From: Plantago major
Lineage: Eukaryota; Streptophyta; Magnoliopsida; Lamiales; Plantaginaceae
DNA: 64,000 nucleotides
Direction: 5' to 3'
NCBI GenBank assembly: GCA_026545765.1
Contig: CM048844.1
Location: 49,193,401-49,257,400 of the forward strand
Shown here: positions 21,955 to 32,681 of the stretch, in pieces
Layout: each line of letters starts with the position of its first letter
Position numbering within the stretch: position 1 is the first letter of the stretch
The notes under the pieces: model-generated
The model's input: the letters and a program-made list of their open reading frames with translations, nothing else
Told to the model about the DNA's origin: nothing
The model's database searches: none
Translations under genes and position numbers: made by a program

Positions 21955-22797
21955 TGTTGAGGGATAAAACCTCAAACACCAACACTACTACTATAAGTAA
22001 CCTAATCTAAGATCCACCTCCAACTTGAAGTCCGAGAGAAGGCTTGTCCGAGCAAGAGTACCTGAATGGACTAAGTGGGGGTTAGAATGGATTACCCGGA
22101 GTGCCTAAGTCAATCCGGAAGGAGGCTTTACTCAAAGGAGAGATGAAAGCTCTCAATGCAATAGTAGCGGGAAAGGTTAAGATATCAAGAGATACTTGTT
22201 ACTATGGAATTATCACCTGCCTTAAGGTCTTGGACCTTGTGCTATATTTATAGTTATCATATACTTATGAAGTAGCTCATAAGATGATGCCAAGTGTATG
22301 CCTCAGATTTGGACACCAATGCTACCTTTGGCCCATGGCCCATTAGTGAATAGTAATCCAATACTAATTAATGGGCCGGGAGGGTAGTTTGGTCCTTTCC
22401 CTCTGAGAAAACTGTTCCGCACGTTGGGTCCGTGTTAGTCCGTCGGACAGACCTGTCTGCTTGGTTGATCTGCCCTTGGGTGACTCTGGATGTCCGAGCC
22501 TAGAGTCTCACGGAAGTATCTCGATGGTTACATATACGCTTTGGGCTTATCGTGATGGTGGCGTCGAGATTTCCTCGTCCGATCTGTTGGCATCTCTGTC
22601 TTGGCGTGGCTGAGTTTGTAGTCCTTCTCCCATTTAGCTCGGACTAGTCAAGGTTGTAGTGACCTTTAGCGTCATCGGTCGATTCACTTTGGGCGGACCA
22701 TGAGGTCGGACGATCGAATTGGCTAATTAAGCCGTGATGCGCTTTAGGACACACTCTATGGCGCCCTTAACGGATTGGACACATGTCCGTAACAACA
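21955..22797 (-). repeat. 3' LTR of element B, 843 bp
   Basis: TGTTGAGGG at the left edge and GTAACAACA at the right edge give TG...CA on either strand. Compared with the 5' LTR it lacks the 334-bp insert and has only five Gs where the partner has sixteen. Clustered differences lie in the half nearest 22797. Confidence 0.93.
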
Positions 22798-22815
22798 TAT
22801 GTCCCCCTAGTTTCC
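22798..22815 (-). other. polypurine tract of element B
   Basis: On the minus strand AACTAGGGGGACATA immediately precedes the 3' LTR, the expected place of the plus-strand primer. Elements A and C have the same GGGGG(G)ACATA. Confidence 0.65.
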
Positions 22816-23503
22816 AAGTATCTTAGTAGAAGACAGTTGGTAACTATGAAAAGAACAAGTGTGTTGTGGAGCGTGTCCGTTAACTGAAGAAAGGTAAAAG
22901 TTCCCTTCTGTTTGAGATCCGTCATCCGTGTTCCGTGTTCAGGAATTGAATATATGTCTCCCCCCCCCCCTTTTCCTTCTACAGTCCGGATTAACAGAAG
23001 TGTTCGGACTGTAGATGGAAAAGGTATTTGTAATCGAGATATATAGTTCCGAGTACGGTTAGGATGTAGTGTAGCCCTCTGGAGACTGTCCATTAGACAG
23101 CTTTGTCAAACTGATCCGTCTGGGTCGCTGATCCGTAAGCCCAAGAGGCCCAATAGGTTGTGTGTTCGGCTCTCGCGGGAAAGATCCCGAGTAAAGCGAC
23201 ACGACTGTTGGATCAGGACGACATCGACGGTTGGGGTTAGAGGCCCGATTGATGTGACACGTCTGTCACGCGTTAGGTGCGACGTACTGACAGCAACCCA
23301 TTTGTGGAACGGTGTAACCCTTGGGTCAAAAAGATCTGACGGTTGGGATTCAAATCCAGGTGATGCGACTCCTCGGTTAGGCACCAAACGTAATGCGCTG
23401 TTGGCCATCTATTCGTGAATCGTCATGACCGTTGGATTTGAAGAGATCAACGGTCATGGTTTAATCCTAAGTGATGTGACGCTTGGCCTTCCCACTTTGC
23501 CCC
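22816..23503. other. region between LTR and antisense promoter, element B
   Basis: No ORF is supported. It contains a C-rich run followed by TTTTCC (22963-22980). The inverted pair CTACAGTCCG (22980-22989) and CGGACTGTAG (23005-23014) brackets a short loop. Repeated AACGGT/ACCGTTGGAT-type motifs (23440-23460) lie upstream of the TATA box at 23504. The corresponding part of C (49676-50262) is similar. These motifs may be the upstream region of the antisense promoter. Confidence 0.5.
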
Positions 23504-23511
23504 TATAAATA
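23504..23511 (+). promoter_or_regulatory. TATA box of large antisense gene (unit 1), element B
   Basis: TATAAATA in the context CCCCTATAAATAGTTAGGCG, identical in C at 50263-50270. About 200 nt downstream is a perfect donor, CAA|GTAAGT, and the coding start follows the matching acceptor. Confidence 0.7.
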
Positions 23512-23704
23512 GTTAGGCGATTGGTCATTTTCACACTTTAGCTAAATTGAAACGCTGAGCAATCTTTAAGCAATTCAAACAACGCAAAATCGATCCGAGC
23601 AACTGGGACTTGTAAGACTTTGGGCTATCAAGCTGAGATATGTAACCTCGGGACATTATCCAAGTTCGATCGTCCGTGGAACTTCCCTGTTTGAATATTA
23701 GCAA

Positions 23705-24209
23705 GTAAGTACCCCTCATTCTTTGGCTTTGTTAAAGTTGCCTGTATTCGCTATACGCCCATTGCATGTCTAGTGTAGCTTCCCTTGCTGCTTCCGTAAT
23801 TGTGCTTGTCTTTAGTAATTGGCTCTTGCGATACCTTTGGTTTAGATGGTAGTTGATGTGTTTCTGCTGCATGCTTATAATATGCCAATTTTCCTCATTG
23901 ATGTCTTGTACTCTTATTTGGTAAGTCCCGTCCGACACAACCCGTCTTAACAATGCATGCTTTCTTGTAAATCGGTATTGGTTGTGGTGTTCGCCTGTAA
24001 ATTGTTTCTTTTATTGCCGTGCCATTAGGGGCAGATCGTGGTGCCAGTGGCACAGCTTCGTGTGCCAGGGTCTTGGGGTCCCTGTCCTTCTGTGTATAGA
24101 AAATCTTAGGGTTTAAACTTTTTCCCGGACCTCTGGACTTAATAAGACATATAAATGAACTCTCGGACAATAACAATCATCGTTTCTGATCCGTTTCCTT
24201 CTGCCCTAG
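23705..24209 (+). other. predicted 5'UTR intron of antisense gene, element B
   Basis: The donor GTAAGT at 23705 and the acceptor TTCTGCCCTAG ending at 24209 place the splice one base before the ATG at 24211. Element C has the same donor and acceptor (50465-50966). Conservation of both signals between diverged copies supports a real intron. Confidence 0.65.
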
Positions 24210-24210
24210 G

Positions 24211-27049
24211 ATGTCCGGGAGCGATAGTCAAAACGTTCACGAGGTGCGGGATTACCAGGATGGAGTAGATTCGGGCGGTGAATCCGTGGACGTGAACGTG
24301 TCCGTAGAAGACTGTCTCGTGGATCTTTTCTTCCAGAGATTCCGACGCTAGGCACAGAACCCATGAAATCCAATCCTCCAGACGGGCGATGGTCGAAGAA
24401 GGTGTTAATGAGGCGAGAACGTTGGTCCAATCTCGGACTATAGGCGGTGTGGGAGGGCCTATAGATCCGAATGAGCTTCAACTTGAACGGGCAGGCGACA
24501 GCGGGCATGAGGCTGATGACGTGGAGATGTTCGAGGCCGGAGTGGAGGACCGTGTTGTAGCAGAAACAGGTCCGTCCAAGCCAAGCACATCCGTGAGACC
24601 CGAAGGTGTCATCGAGGAGGAAGAAGATGGTGAGGAAGAGGAATATGAGGGTGAGGAGGAAGAAGGAGAAGGATCTCCTGCCGCTCATCCCCCTAGACGA
24701 TCCAGTCGGCGGATTGCACTACACCGCCGCGCCTGCTCACCCGATCTTCAATTAATTGAAGGTCGTGGTGCGAAAACTGCCCGAATCAAGTTCCCCCGTC
24801 CTGCGTTCGCTGTTACAATAGCGGACAAAATTGGAGAACTAAACACGGACGGACTTCTTCCTACGTGTCCATCCAGGGTTAGGGCGGAGGACATCCCCGA
24901 TTGGAGGCGAAAGTGGGAGATCCCTGACTCCGTAGAAAGCATGGTTCCCGAGCCCGGACATGCCTTTTACAACCCGCCCGTCGGTTATATGTGTGTGCAT
25001 GAGGTAGCTTTTGCTTGTGGGTGGAAGGTCCCCATTGCAACGGAGTTGAAGCACATTCTGAATCACATTGGGATCGGTCCGAGTCAGGTTATCCCGAAGT
25101 CCTTGGGTAATATTATTTGCTTCGTCGTTTTTTGCAAGAAGAAAGGGGAGCCCGTAAATTTTGAGAACTTCAGGCAGCTCTTTCACGCTTGCTCACCGGG
25201 AATCCACTATTCTATACTTTCATGAATAGGAAACCCTACAATTTTATCTTGGACTCCATTTCGTCGCTGGGATCGAAGTGGTGGGATAAGTTCATTTTTG
25301 TACGGATGGCTCTGAAACCAGGGGAGTCCGAGAGGCAGCGATAACAGTGGGGACTGCCAACAAAATTCCTAAGGGAGAGTATCCCGGATTGGCGTCCCCT
25401 TCCGAAGAACGTGGCTCCGTGGGTGGCGGCAATCCACAAAAAGCATGACCCACCTACTTATCTGTTTCACGGATTAATCTGTCAGCCACTTCCCTACCTG
25501 TGCGGACTAACAGGCGCAGTGGATGTAGGAGGGAAGACGGACTTTAGTAAGGATTCGTTGACTTGAAACTTGGCGTTCTTTCTTCTTCGATATACTCTAT
25601 TTTGATTATGTATTTCCGCAATTCTGATAATTCTTCTTTAACCCGTCTGTATCTAACGCCTTTGGTTTATTGTGCAGCTCATTGGTTCGACTACATCATG
25701 TTGACACTCCGCGAAAAGAAAAAGTTGCAGAGAGAGAGAGAGAGAGCAGCAAGCCCTGGAGGTCGCCGCTGGTCAGAGGACCAAAATCATCAACACTTCC
25801 GCGGGTCTTCCCATGTCAGATCCGAAGAATGCCGCAGTTTTTGCCGCGGAGGAAGAAAGGCGGAACAAGGCTGGAGAGGATTCTCAGGCCTTGGCGGTGC
25901 CCGACAAGGGCAAAACCCCCGTCACTCGGAGCGCCACCGCTTCGAAGTCCCAGACTTCCGCTGCTGCTGCACCATAACGGGAGGTGTTGATGCAGGATGC
26001 CATTACCTTGGGACGCAAGAGAGGAGCAACTTCGGAGGCTCCTCCCGCAAAGAAAGAGACAAAGAATTGTCCGGTCCTTCCTGACCAAGTTGCTCTTGAC
26101 AAGGAGTACGAATGGCTTGGTCAATTTCGAGGTTGAGCGGGTCGGAGGGTTGATGGGCTATACCAACGGGTAAGTAATCTTTGGATGCTCTTCTTGGTTT
26201 GTTCTTAGTATGATAGAAGTGCAACTTATATTCTTACGGACTTCTTGCAGCTCGGCGTTTGTCGTGGCCATGTAATGGAAGGTCACGAACGCTACCATTG
26301 AGGAGGACCTCCACAAGGCTGTGGCCACTTCTGCGGATGAGGCGGAGAAGGTGAAGCAATTGGAGATGCGGCTGAAAGAGCACGAAGTGAAGTTCCATAA
26401 GCTGAAGACTAGCTGGGAAGAGATTAAGGCGGACCTCGACTGGCAGAAGAACTTTGTCGACAAGTCGATGAAGGCTTTTCTGGATTCCAAGGATTTTCTG
26501 CTCGAAGGCCTCCAATATGCCCGTCTTCAGGCTGGTCGTGACTTCATGGAGTCCGACTCCTTCAAGTTCTTGACGGCAGACAAATCCGATGCCTCCCGCC
26601 TGGATGGGTTCGTGTCCGCTATCGGGCAACTGCAGTCCAAGGGACTACTTCCTCCAGATTTCAATTGGAAGGCGGAAGGGTTAAACCCTTCTGCGGATGC
26701 TAACGGTGTGGACGTTCCCGTGGACAGTGTCTCAGATGAACAGTTGGCCGCGTGTGAGTTTGCAGAACTCGTCGCTGAGGAAGGTGAGATCGAGATCCGA
26801 AATGGCGGGCCCTTCCTCCCAAGATGGGTCCCGGATGCTCTCCGAAAGGTATGCTTTGTACCTTTCGACAATTACCGGGCTTTCCTGAAGAAGTGGTTCT
26901 TCCTGCCTTGCCGGGTCATTGGCCTTCCCGCGGATTTCAACTTATTCAATATTGTTGAATGCCTTGCTGCGCAAGCCACCTCCAACACACCCCCTGTCGA
27001 TCCGCCTCAAGCTGGTGAAGCGGGTCCGAGCCAAGCTGGGCCTCAGTGA
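24211..27049 (+). pseudogene. large spliced antisense gene (unit 1) of element B
   Basis: Opposite in strand to gag-pol. Predicted exon 2 is 24211-25546, exon 3 is 25678-26169 and exon 4 is 26251-27049. Introns are 25547-25677 (131 nt, AGTAAG donor, TTGTGCAG acceptor) and 26170-26250 (81 nt, donor GTAAGT, acceptor TTCTTGCAG). Exon 2 has an acidic low-complexity region (24600-24680) and a Transposase_28-like domain (GHAFYNPPVGYMCVHEVAFA, then FMNRKPYNF). Exon 4 has an uninterrupted coiled coil (AEKVKQLEMRLKEHEVKFHK) and a conserved C-terminal domain ending GPSQAGPQ. Frameshifts near 24330 and 25190, a TAA near 25342 and damage in exon 3 make it a pseudogene. Function is unknown; similar extra ORFs are known in Tat elements. 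Confidence 0.78.
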
Positions 27050-27473
27050 GAAGTCCGGGGTATGCCTGCTGAAATTCTCAGATTTTTGAATCTTTCTGTT
27101 GGATTTGCATCTTTTGATAACTCGGAATGTCATTACATACTATAGCAATGTTTCGTATTTAATCCGAGGAGTTGAACCTCCTATGTTTCCGAACTATTAC
27201 TTGCTTTCTTCTTCGTTCCTCTTTATCTGTTGTTCATAAGGTGAGTTATTATAAATTACCCATATCTTAAGAGCACGGACCGCTGTAGATGGCATCTGAT
27301 GTAGAAATCAGACCATCATCTTTTCAATACTCGGACTGTTCGCCCCTTGGGATGTCTAATTCTTCTAGAAGGAGGAAGGTGAAACAGTGAAATAGTCATT
27401 ATGACTACGTCTTTTCATCTCCCCCGTCGTCGGATTATCAACATGTGGCGAGATCTTGAGGACCCGTCGCAAC

Positions 27474-27481
27474 TATAAATA
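27474..27481 (+). promoter_or_regulatory. TATA box of antisense unit 2, element B
   Basis: TATAAATA about 100 nt upstream of ATG 27582, with the same spacing in A and C. Confidence 0.6.
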
Positions 27482-27581
27482 AAGGTGTGGTAGTTCTTCC
27501 CTTTTTCACTGCTGTACCCTTCTTCGCTTTGTGTTTTGTTTTATTGATTCCAGCCATCCACAAAAGACGGAGTTCTCCAGG

Positions 27582-27858
27582 ATGTCGGAATATGATGACG
27601 AGGAATATCAAGATCGGGTAACCGTGCAGGCACATGCATCCACCGATTTACCTGGGTACGGGGACCGCGGATGACCCGATCATCCTTGATTTTGAAGGCG
27701 ATCGACCTCTATGTCCGGGAATAGCTAGGAGGAGAGCCGAGGAAGAGAGGGAGCGGACGTTGAAGCTGATCCGTAGGAGGATCCGTATGCAGCAGCAAGC
27801 TCGTCAGGGCCGAGGTGGAGGCTCGGAGTCCCAAGACTCGACTTCCGGAGTCTGGTGA
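27582..27858 (+). pseudogene. small antisense ORF (unit 2) of element B, frameshifted
   Basis: ATG 27582 opens a short acidic frame (MSEYDDEEYQDR). The conserved part, GTADDPIILDFEGDRPLCPG and the Arg-rich helix TLKLIRRRIRMQQQARQ ending SGVW, reads in another frame from 27634. Its homologue in A (6534-6830) is intact at 98 codons. The N-terminal segments of B and A differ beyond simple decay. No recognised family. Confidence 0.55.
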
Positions 27859-28200
27859 AGGAACAAGGCGGGGTATGCCCCGTGGATGCATGTACTTATC
27901 CTTAGACCTTTTCATATTGTACCTCTGTTATGTAAATGTTCGGATAATTTTGTTTATAAAATTCGAACTATTTTTCCTCGGATGAGATCGCCATCTTTTT
28001 CTTGTGCACGCTTCGTCGGATTATATTGATGCACATATTTTTGTAAACTGACTAAGAAACTCGGACGTGGTTGATGGGCTTGTTTAGGCTTGATTGGATA
28101 AACCTGTCTGGCCCAACACTGTTCAATCCAAATGAATAGTTTAAGCCCATTGTCAACGTCGAAGTTCTGACGTGTCGGACGCCTATTGGTTCGTCACTTC

Positions 28201-28208
28201 TATAAATA
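28201..28208 (+). promoter_or_regulatory. TATA box of antisense unit 3, element B
   Basis: TATAAATA, matched in A and C. Confidence 0.55.
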
Positions 28209-28860
28209 CTCCGAATCCCTCTTGGCCTTGGTCGTGCAAGTCCAACTTCCAATTTCCATATCTACTCAATCAGCAAGAAGATGATTTCTTGAATAGTTTC
28301 CCCCTCGAGACTCCCGTCCATTCTCAAGTCGGCGTTCATCATGAGCTTGAGAGTGGCGTGGGTCTAGAGGGGAAGATTGTTGAAGACCAGTCATGGAAAA
28401 GGATAGATCTCGGTTTGAATGTACATCTGTCCGTCTCCTCTGCTTTCTTCCATCCCCACTTTAATGGCTCAAATCTCTCTTATATTGGAAACGGTATCCG
28501 AATTTCAAGAGAGTTTGAGTCTTTAAAGCCGGTGAGGCGGAAATCCCTTCCTGTCCGTACTCTGTTTTCCCCAGGCACAGGATTTGCAATGCCACGTTTT
28601 GGTGGTATCATGAGGAATTCCATCATGTTTAAACATTTTCCTGTGTGCAGGTAGATCGAGTTCCTGGCCTCCGCGGAAACCAGACTTGCCGCTCGTCATG
28701 GAAGAAGCTTTTTCCTATGGGGGAACGATCTTTGCTGGGAGATGATGTATCTTCAGAGACGTTTTCTGCCTTTTTCATGTTGCGTCCGTGAATCCGGATA
28801 TTGATCCGAGATTGCATATTGTACAGACAAAATTATGTATAACTCGTCTTCGTATGAACG
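28209..28860 (+). other. antisense unit 3 transcript region, element B
   Basis: Downstream of the TATA box one frame stays open to 28654 without an ATG near the expected start, and it contains the conserved NLSYIGNGIRISREFESL and SLPVRTLFSPGTGFAMPRFG. Element A and C homologues keep this frame open for about 79 codons. The frame ends just after TGTGCAG, a possible acceptor. A short ATG frame follows near 28697 (MEEAF), which differs in length in each copy. It is either a coding exon reached by splicing or a conserved RNA. Confidence 0.45.
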
Positions 28861-29092
28861 AAATCTCTTGCTTTCCTTATCGTTAATCGAACGTTAAATC
28901 ATATATGCATGGATCGAAAGATCACAAATCGAAAGATAGAGGTTGTATTGATTTGCCGGAAATTCAATTACAACTTGTGGGCTCTAAGGCCAATGACAAA
29001 AGGATCGAAAAACATAACTGGCGGAGTTCCGTGTAATAAGTAGTTGAAACTAAGATGACCAATCGACATGATGGAGATCCGCACAGTTATCT

Positions 29093-30277
29093 CTATGCAT
29101 AGAACTTCTGAAGGTTTCTAGCATTCCACGGACGCTTGAGGAGATGTCCGTTCTCATCTTCTAATTCATAACTCCCATTTACTTTTGCCCCGACAATCTT
29201 GTAGGGTCCTTCCCACTTGGGCTTGAGTTTTCCAATATTGTTCAAAATGTCGGCTCGTCGAAGCACCAGGTCCCCGACTTGCAAGTTAGCCGCACGAACG
29301 TTCCTGTTGTAGGTTCGGGCAGCAGTTGCCTGATACCTAAGGATATTCGCCAGTGCCTCAGACCTTTTTTGTTCAAGCAAGTCTAGGTCGGATATTCGAG
29401 CTTCTCGGTTTGCATTGCCTTCGAACTCTTGGATCCTCAAAGTCTCAATGGCAATCTCAGACGGTATGACTGCCTCTGAACCATATACCAAGGAGAATGG
29501 AGTTTCTTTGGTCGCAGTCCGTCCAGTGGTGCGATGAGCCCATAGCACGCCTTCCAGGTCGCCTTGACTTTCTCGGGAAGTTCTCAAACGCTTCTCCAGG
29601 ATTTTGACTATTGTCTTGTTTGTGGATTCAGCCTGACCATTGGCTTGTGGGTATCCGACGGATGTGAAACGTTGTTCGATTTTGAAGGAGGCAAGCCATT
29701 CCTTGAGCCTACTGCCTGAGAACTGAGCGCCGTTATCCGAGACTAGAACTCTTGGTAGGCCGAAGCGGCAAATGATGTTCTTCCAAATGAAGGTCCGCAC
29801 TCGACTTTCCGTGATAGTCGCTACAGCCTCCGCTTCTACCCACTTGGTAAAATATTCTACCGCCACAATGAGAAATTTTTTCTGTTGGGTACCCCTCGGA
29901 AATGGTCCGACAATATCGATACCCCACTGGTCAAACGGACACGCTATGATTGACGGAATCATAGGGTTCGTCGGGCAATGTGGGATGTTTGCGTAATATT
30001 GGCAATCCTGACATCTCCGGGCGTGGTTGGCGGAATCTTTACCGATGGTAGGCCAATAGTAGCCTTGTCGTATGATTTTCTGGGCGAGAGTCCTCCCCTC
30101 GGAATGACTCCCACAGCTTCCGTTGTGTATCTCTTCCAGCATGGTCTGTGCTTCTTGTGGGTTCAAACATCTCAGGTGAGTCCCGGAAAAAGATCTCTTG
30201 TACAAATCGTCACCCATTATAAAGTATCTGTTTGCTCGGCATTGCACACTCCTTGATTCTTTCGAATCGACTGGCAA
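29093..30277 (-). CDS. pol: integrase of element B, uninterrupted
   Basis: An open frame of 394 codons. The zinc-binding H2C2 module comes first (LRCLNPQEAQTML to HARRCQDCQYYAN). The catalytic core has WGIDIVGPFPRG (Asp), VLVSDNGAQFSG (Asp) and GYPQANGQAESTNK (Glu), the DDE triad. A C-terminal domain follows with TARTYNRNVRAANLQVGDLVL and ends RPWNARNLQKFYA. This is the normal Ty3/gypsy arrangement. It forms the end of pol rather than a separate gene and would be released by the protease. It is the only complete integrase in the window. Confidence 0.9.
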   Translation of the reverse strand: MPVDSKESRSVQCRANRYFIMGDDLYKRSFSGTHLRCLNPQEAQTMLEEIHNGSCGSHSEGRTLAQKIIRQGYYWPTIGKDSANHARRCQDCQYYANIPHCPTNPMIPSIIACPFDQWGIDIVGPFPRGTQQKKFLIVAVEYFTKWVEAEAVATITESRVRTFIWKNIICRFGLPRVLVSDNGAQFSGSRLKEWLASFKIEQRFTSVGYPQANGQAESTNKTIVKILEKRLRTSRESQGDLEGVLWAHRTTGRTATKETPFSLVYGSEAVIPSEIAIETLRIQEFEGNANREARISDLDLLEQKRSEALANILRYQATAARTYNRNVRAANLQVGDLVLRRADILNNIGKLKPKWEGPYKIVGAKVNGSYELEDENGHLLKRPWNARNLQKFYA

Positions 30278-30299
30278 AGATCCGTCCTTGAGATAGTTA

Positions 30300-31090
30300 A
30301 AATGTCACCATCCAGCTTTCTTCCGTGTCAAGTATCATGACCGAATCGGGACTCATGACGGATGAGTCAAGAATGGTGAGTAGGATTAGTCTCCTTGGTT
30401 CAGAGTCACAGAGCAGATGCGTATTTTGCCAAGGCATCAGCTCTTTCGTTCCAAGCTCTATCAAACTTTTCCAAGGTGAATTCCTCGAAGTGGCTGGCCT
30501 CATTCTTGAGTAGCTCAAGATACTTGATCATCGAAGGACCTTTTGTGGCAAAAGTTCCTGAAAATTGGGCCTCGACGAGCTGTGAGTCCGTGTAAGCTTT
30601 GACCTTCCGGGCTTGGAGTGACTTGGCTAGACGCAGCCCCACTAAAAGTGCCTCATACTCAGCCTAAATATTGGTAACTTTGAACTCCAAGGAAATCGCA
30701 TAGTCGAGTTCCGCGCCATCCGGGCTCTTAAGGTAGATTCCAATTCCTCCCACTCTTCCAGTGGAAGAACCATCCACTTGGATATTTTTGGGTTTGGAGA
30801 TCTCCTGCGAGCTGCTGAGGTTCCGCTCCTGGTTCATCCCCTTCCGTGATTTCCGTTCTGATGTTGTCAGCACTGGAGTTTCTGGGAACATCACCAAGTA
30901 GAAACATTTGGTTGACCCGAGTTTCCCCATCTGACAAAGGAAAGGGTCAATTGATGAACTGGGCTTCCTCAAGGTTTTCCGGGTTGAACTTTGGCGGAAC
31001 TGGCTTTCGGACAATATGCTTGGTGATTAAGCACTCGAGCACCTGCTTGTCAGGGACTTTCTCTGAATCCTTCTCTGGATAATCCGCTAA
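30300..31090 (-). pseudogene. pol: archaeal-type RNase H region of element B
   Basis: Homologous to 3370-4300 of element A. RVGGIGIYLKSPDGAEL, GLRLAKSLQARKVKAYTDSQ and WNERADALAKYAS are visible, but a frameshift near 30780 and a stop at about 30664 (between FKVTN and the EYEA-type motif) break it. A linker with FLADYPEKDSEK precedes it. The domain is diagnostic of the Tat lineage. Confidence 0.82.
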
Positions 31091-31205
31091 GAAGTCGGCG
31101 AGGACTTGAGCCTTTTTGGCCGTGAACTGGTAGCAAATGTCGTATTCCTTAGCTCGATCGCCCACTTAGAGTCGTCCCGATTGGTCGGGCTTTCCTAGGA
31201 CTGTT

Positions 31206-32234
31206 TCAAAGGTTCATGATCGGTACCACTATTTTGTGAGACTTAAAATATGGTTTCAACCGTCGGGCGGTGTAAACCAGAGCATCATACGCAAATTTCT
31301 CAATCTTCACATATCTTGTCTCCGCCCCGGCAAGGGCTTTACTAAGATAGTAGATTGGTAAATGATCATTAGCTTGAATCCGCACTAGTACGGAACTCAT
31401 TGCCTCTTCCGTGATTGCTAGGTAGAGGTAGAGTGGTTCTCCTTCCACGGGTTTGGAGAGCAGCGGAGGGGAATGTAGGTACTTTTTCAAATTTTCAAAA
31501 GCCTCAGAACATTCCGCGGTCCACTCAAAGCTCTCTCCCTTCCGGAGGATTTTGAAGAACGGAAGGTTCTTTTCCGCAGATCGAGAAATGAAACGACTTA
31601 AGGACATTAGACGCCCAATAAGCTGTTGTACCTCGTTGAGGTTCTTCGGATGGGGCAAATCTAGGATTGCCTTGATCTTCTCAGGGTTTGCACTTATCCC
31701 TCTTTCCGTGACCATGTATCCCAGAAACTTTCCTCCTTTCACCCCGAACGTACACTTTTCGGGGTTCAACTTCATTCCATACTTCCGAAGAATGGAAAAG
31801 CAATTGTTGAAATGCTCAATATGTTCTTCTTCAGTCTTACTCTTAACAAGCATATCATCTACGTAGACTTCCATAGTCTTGCCCAGCTCCTCCTTGAACA
31901 TTTTATTCACCAACCGCTGGTATGTAGCTCCCGCATTTTTCAACCCGAATGGCATCACCTTGAAACAGTATACTCCTCCTGCCGCGAAGAAGGCTGTTTT
32001 CTTAATGTCGTCCTTGGCCATCCGGATTTGATAGAAGCCCTGATATGCGTCCATGAAGCTTTGGAGCGCACATCCCGCGGTAGAATCTACCAACTGGTCT
32101 ATGCGAGGTAGGGGATAAGGATCCTTTGGGCAAAACTTGTTGAGCCTTGTGAAGTCATTGCACATCCTCCACTTTCCTGGGGCCTTCTCGACGAGTACCA
32201 CATTACGCACCCGGTCAGTATCTAACTTCTTCAA
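31206..32234 (-). pseudogene. pol: reverse transcriptase-RNase H of element B
   Basis: An open stretch of 342 codons with the RT motifs WRMCNDFTRLNKFCPKDPYP, FMDAYQGFYQIRMAKDD, VMPFGLKNAGATYQRLVNKM and VYVDDMLVKS (catalytic Asp pair). The connection (LSRFISRSAEKNLPFFKIL) and the start of RNase H (LYLAITEEAMSSVLVRI, LVYTARRLKPYFKSH) follow. The frame breaks at about 31205 before the RNase H ends, and a stop separates it from the upstream linker at about 32247. The RT core itself looks intact. Confidence 0.87.
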
Positions 32235-32246
32235 TGTGCCCGGCTT

Positions 32247-32681
32247 TCAGCGGTCAACTTCCGCAGATATAATTGCGTCCTTGACCGGGCCAAAGTCTTT
32301 CCTCTTCTGTCGGATATATTTGATCGAGGGATCCATGTTCAGACGGTGAACAGTGATTCTCGGATCTATTCCCTTCAAATCATCAGTACTCCAAGCAAAT
32401 ACATCCCTGTTGTCTCGGAGACAAGCAATAAGTTTCATCTCCACTTCTGTGCTCATCTCTGTTCCGATTCTAGTCTTCTTATCCAGGCTTCCAACAACAA
32501 TCTCAATTTCCTTGAGAGTTTCGTGAGGCTCGATCCGTGCAGCTCTAGGGAACTTCTCCTTCTGGCATCCTACCCCTATCTGCGGATTCTCCTGTTTGGC
32601 GGGAGAACAACTCTCGGATCGGAGGTCACCGTAACTGCCAAAACGGGGGCAAATGCCCTTCTCGTGGACATAATGTAACAC
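32247..32681 (-). pseudogene. pol: protease-RT linker of element B
   Basis: An open stretch including EKFPRAARIEPHETLKEIEI and DVFAWSTDDLKGIDPRITVH, the conserved lead-in to RT in plant Ty3/gypsy pol. It is separated by frame changes from the protease upstream and RT downstream. Confidence 0.75.

Noticed and set aside
22980..23014. Inverted pair CTACAGTCCG/CGGACTGTAG considered as a terminator or miniature transposon end
   Set aside because: Only a short stem with no target duplication. It is shared by B and C at the same position, so it belongs to the retrotransposon itself.
23158..23418. Open frames upstream of the antisense TATA box in B
   Set aside because: Not conserved as frames in C; the region looks like promoter-proximal non-coding DNA.
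28697..28743. Short ATG frame (MEEAF) at the end of antisense unit 3
   Set aside because: Length and sequence after the first five codons differ in A, B and C, so there is no sign of selection.
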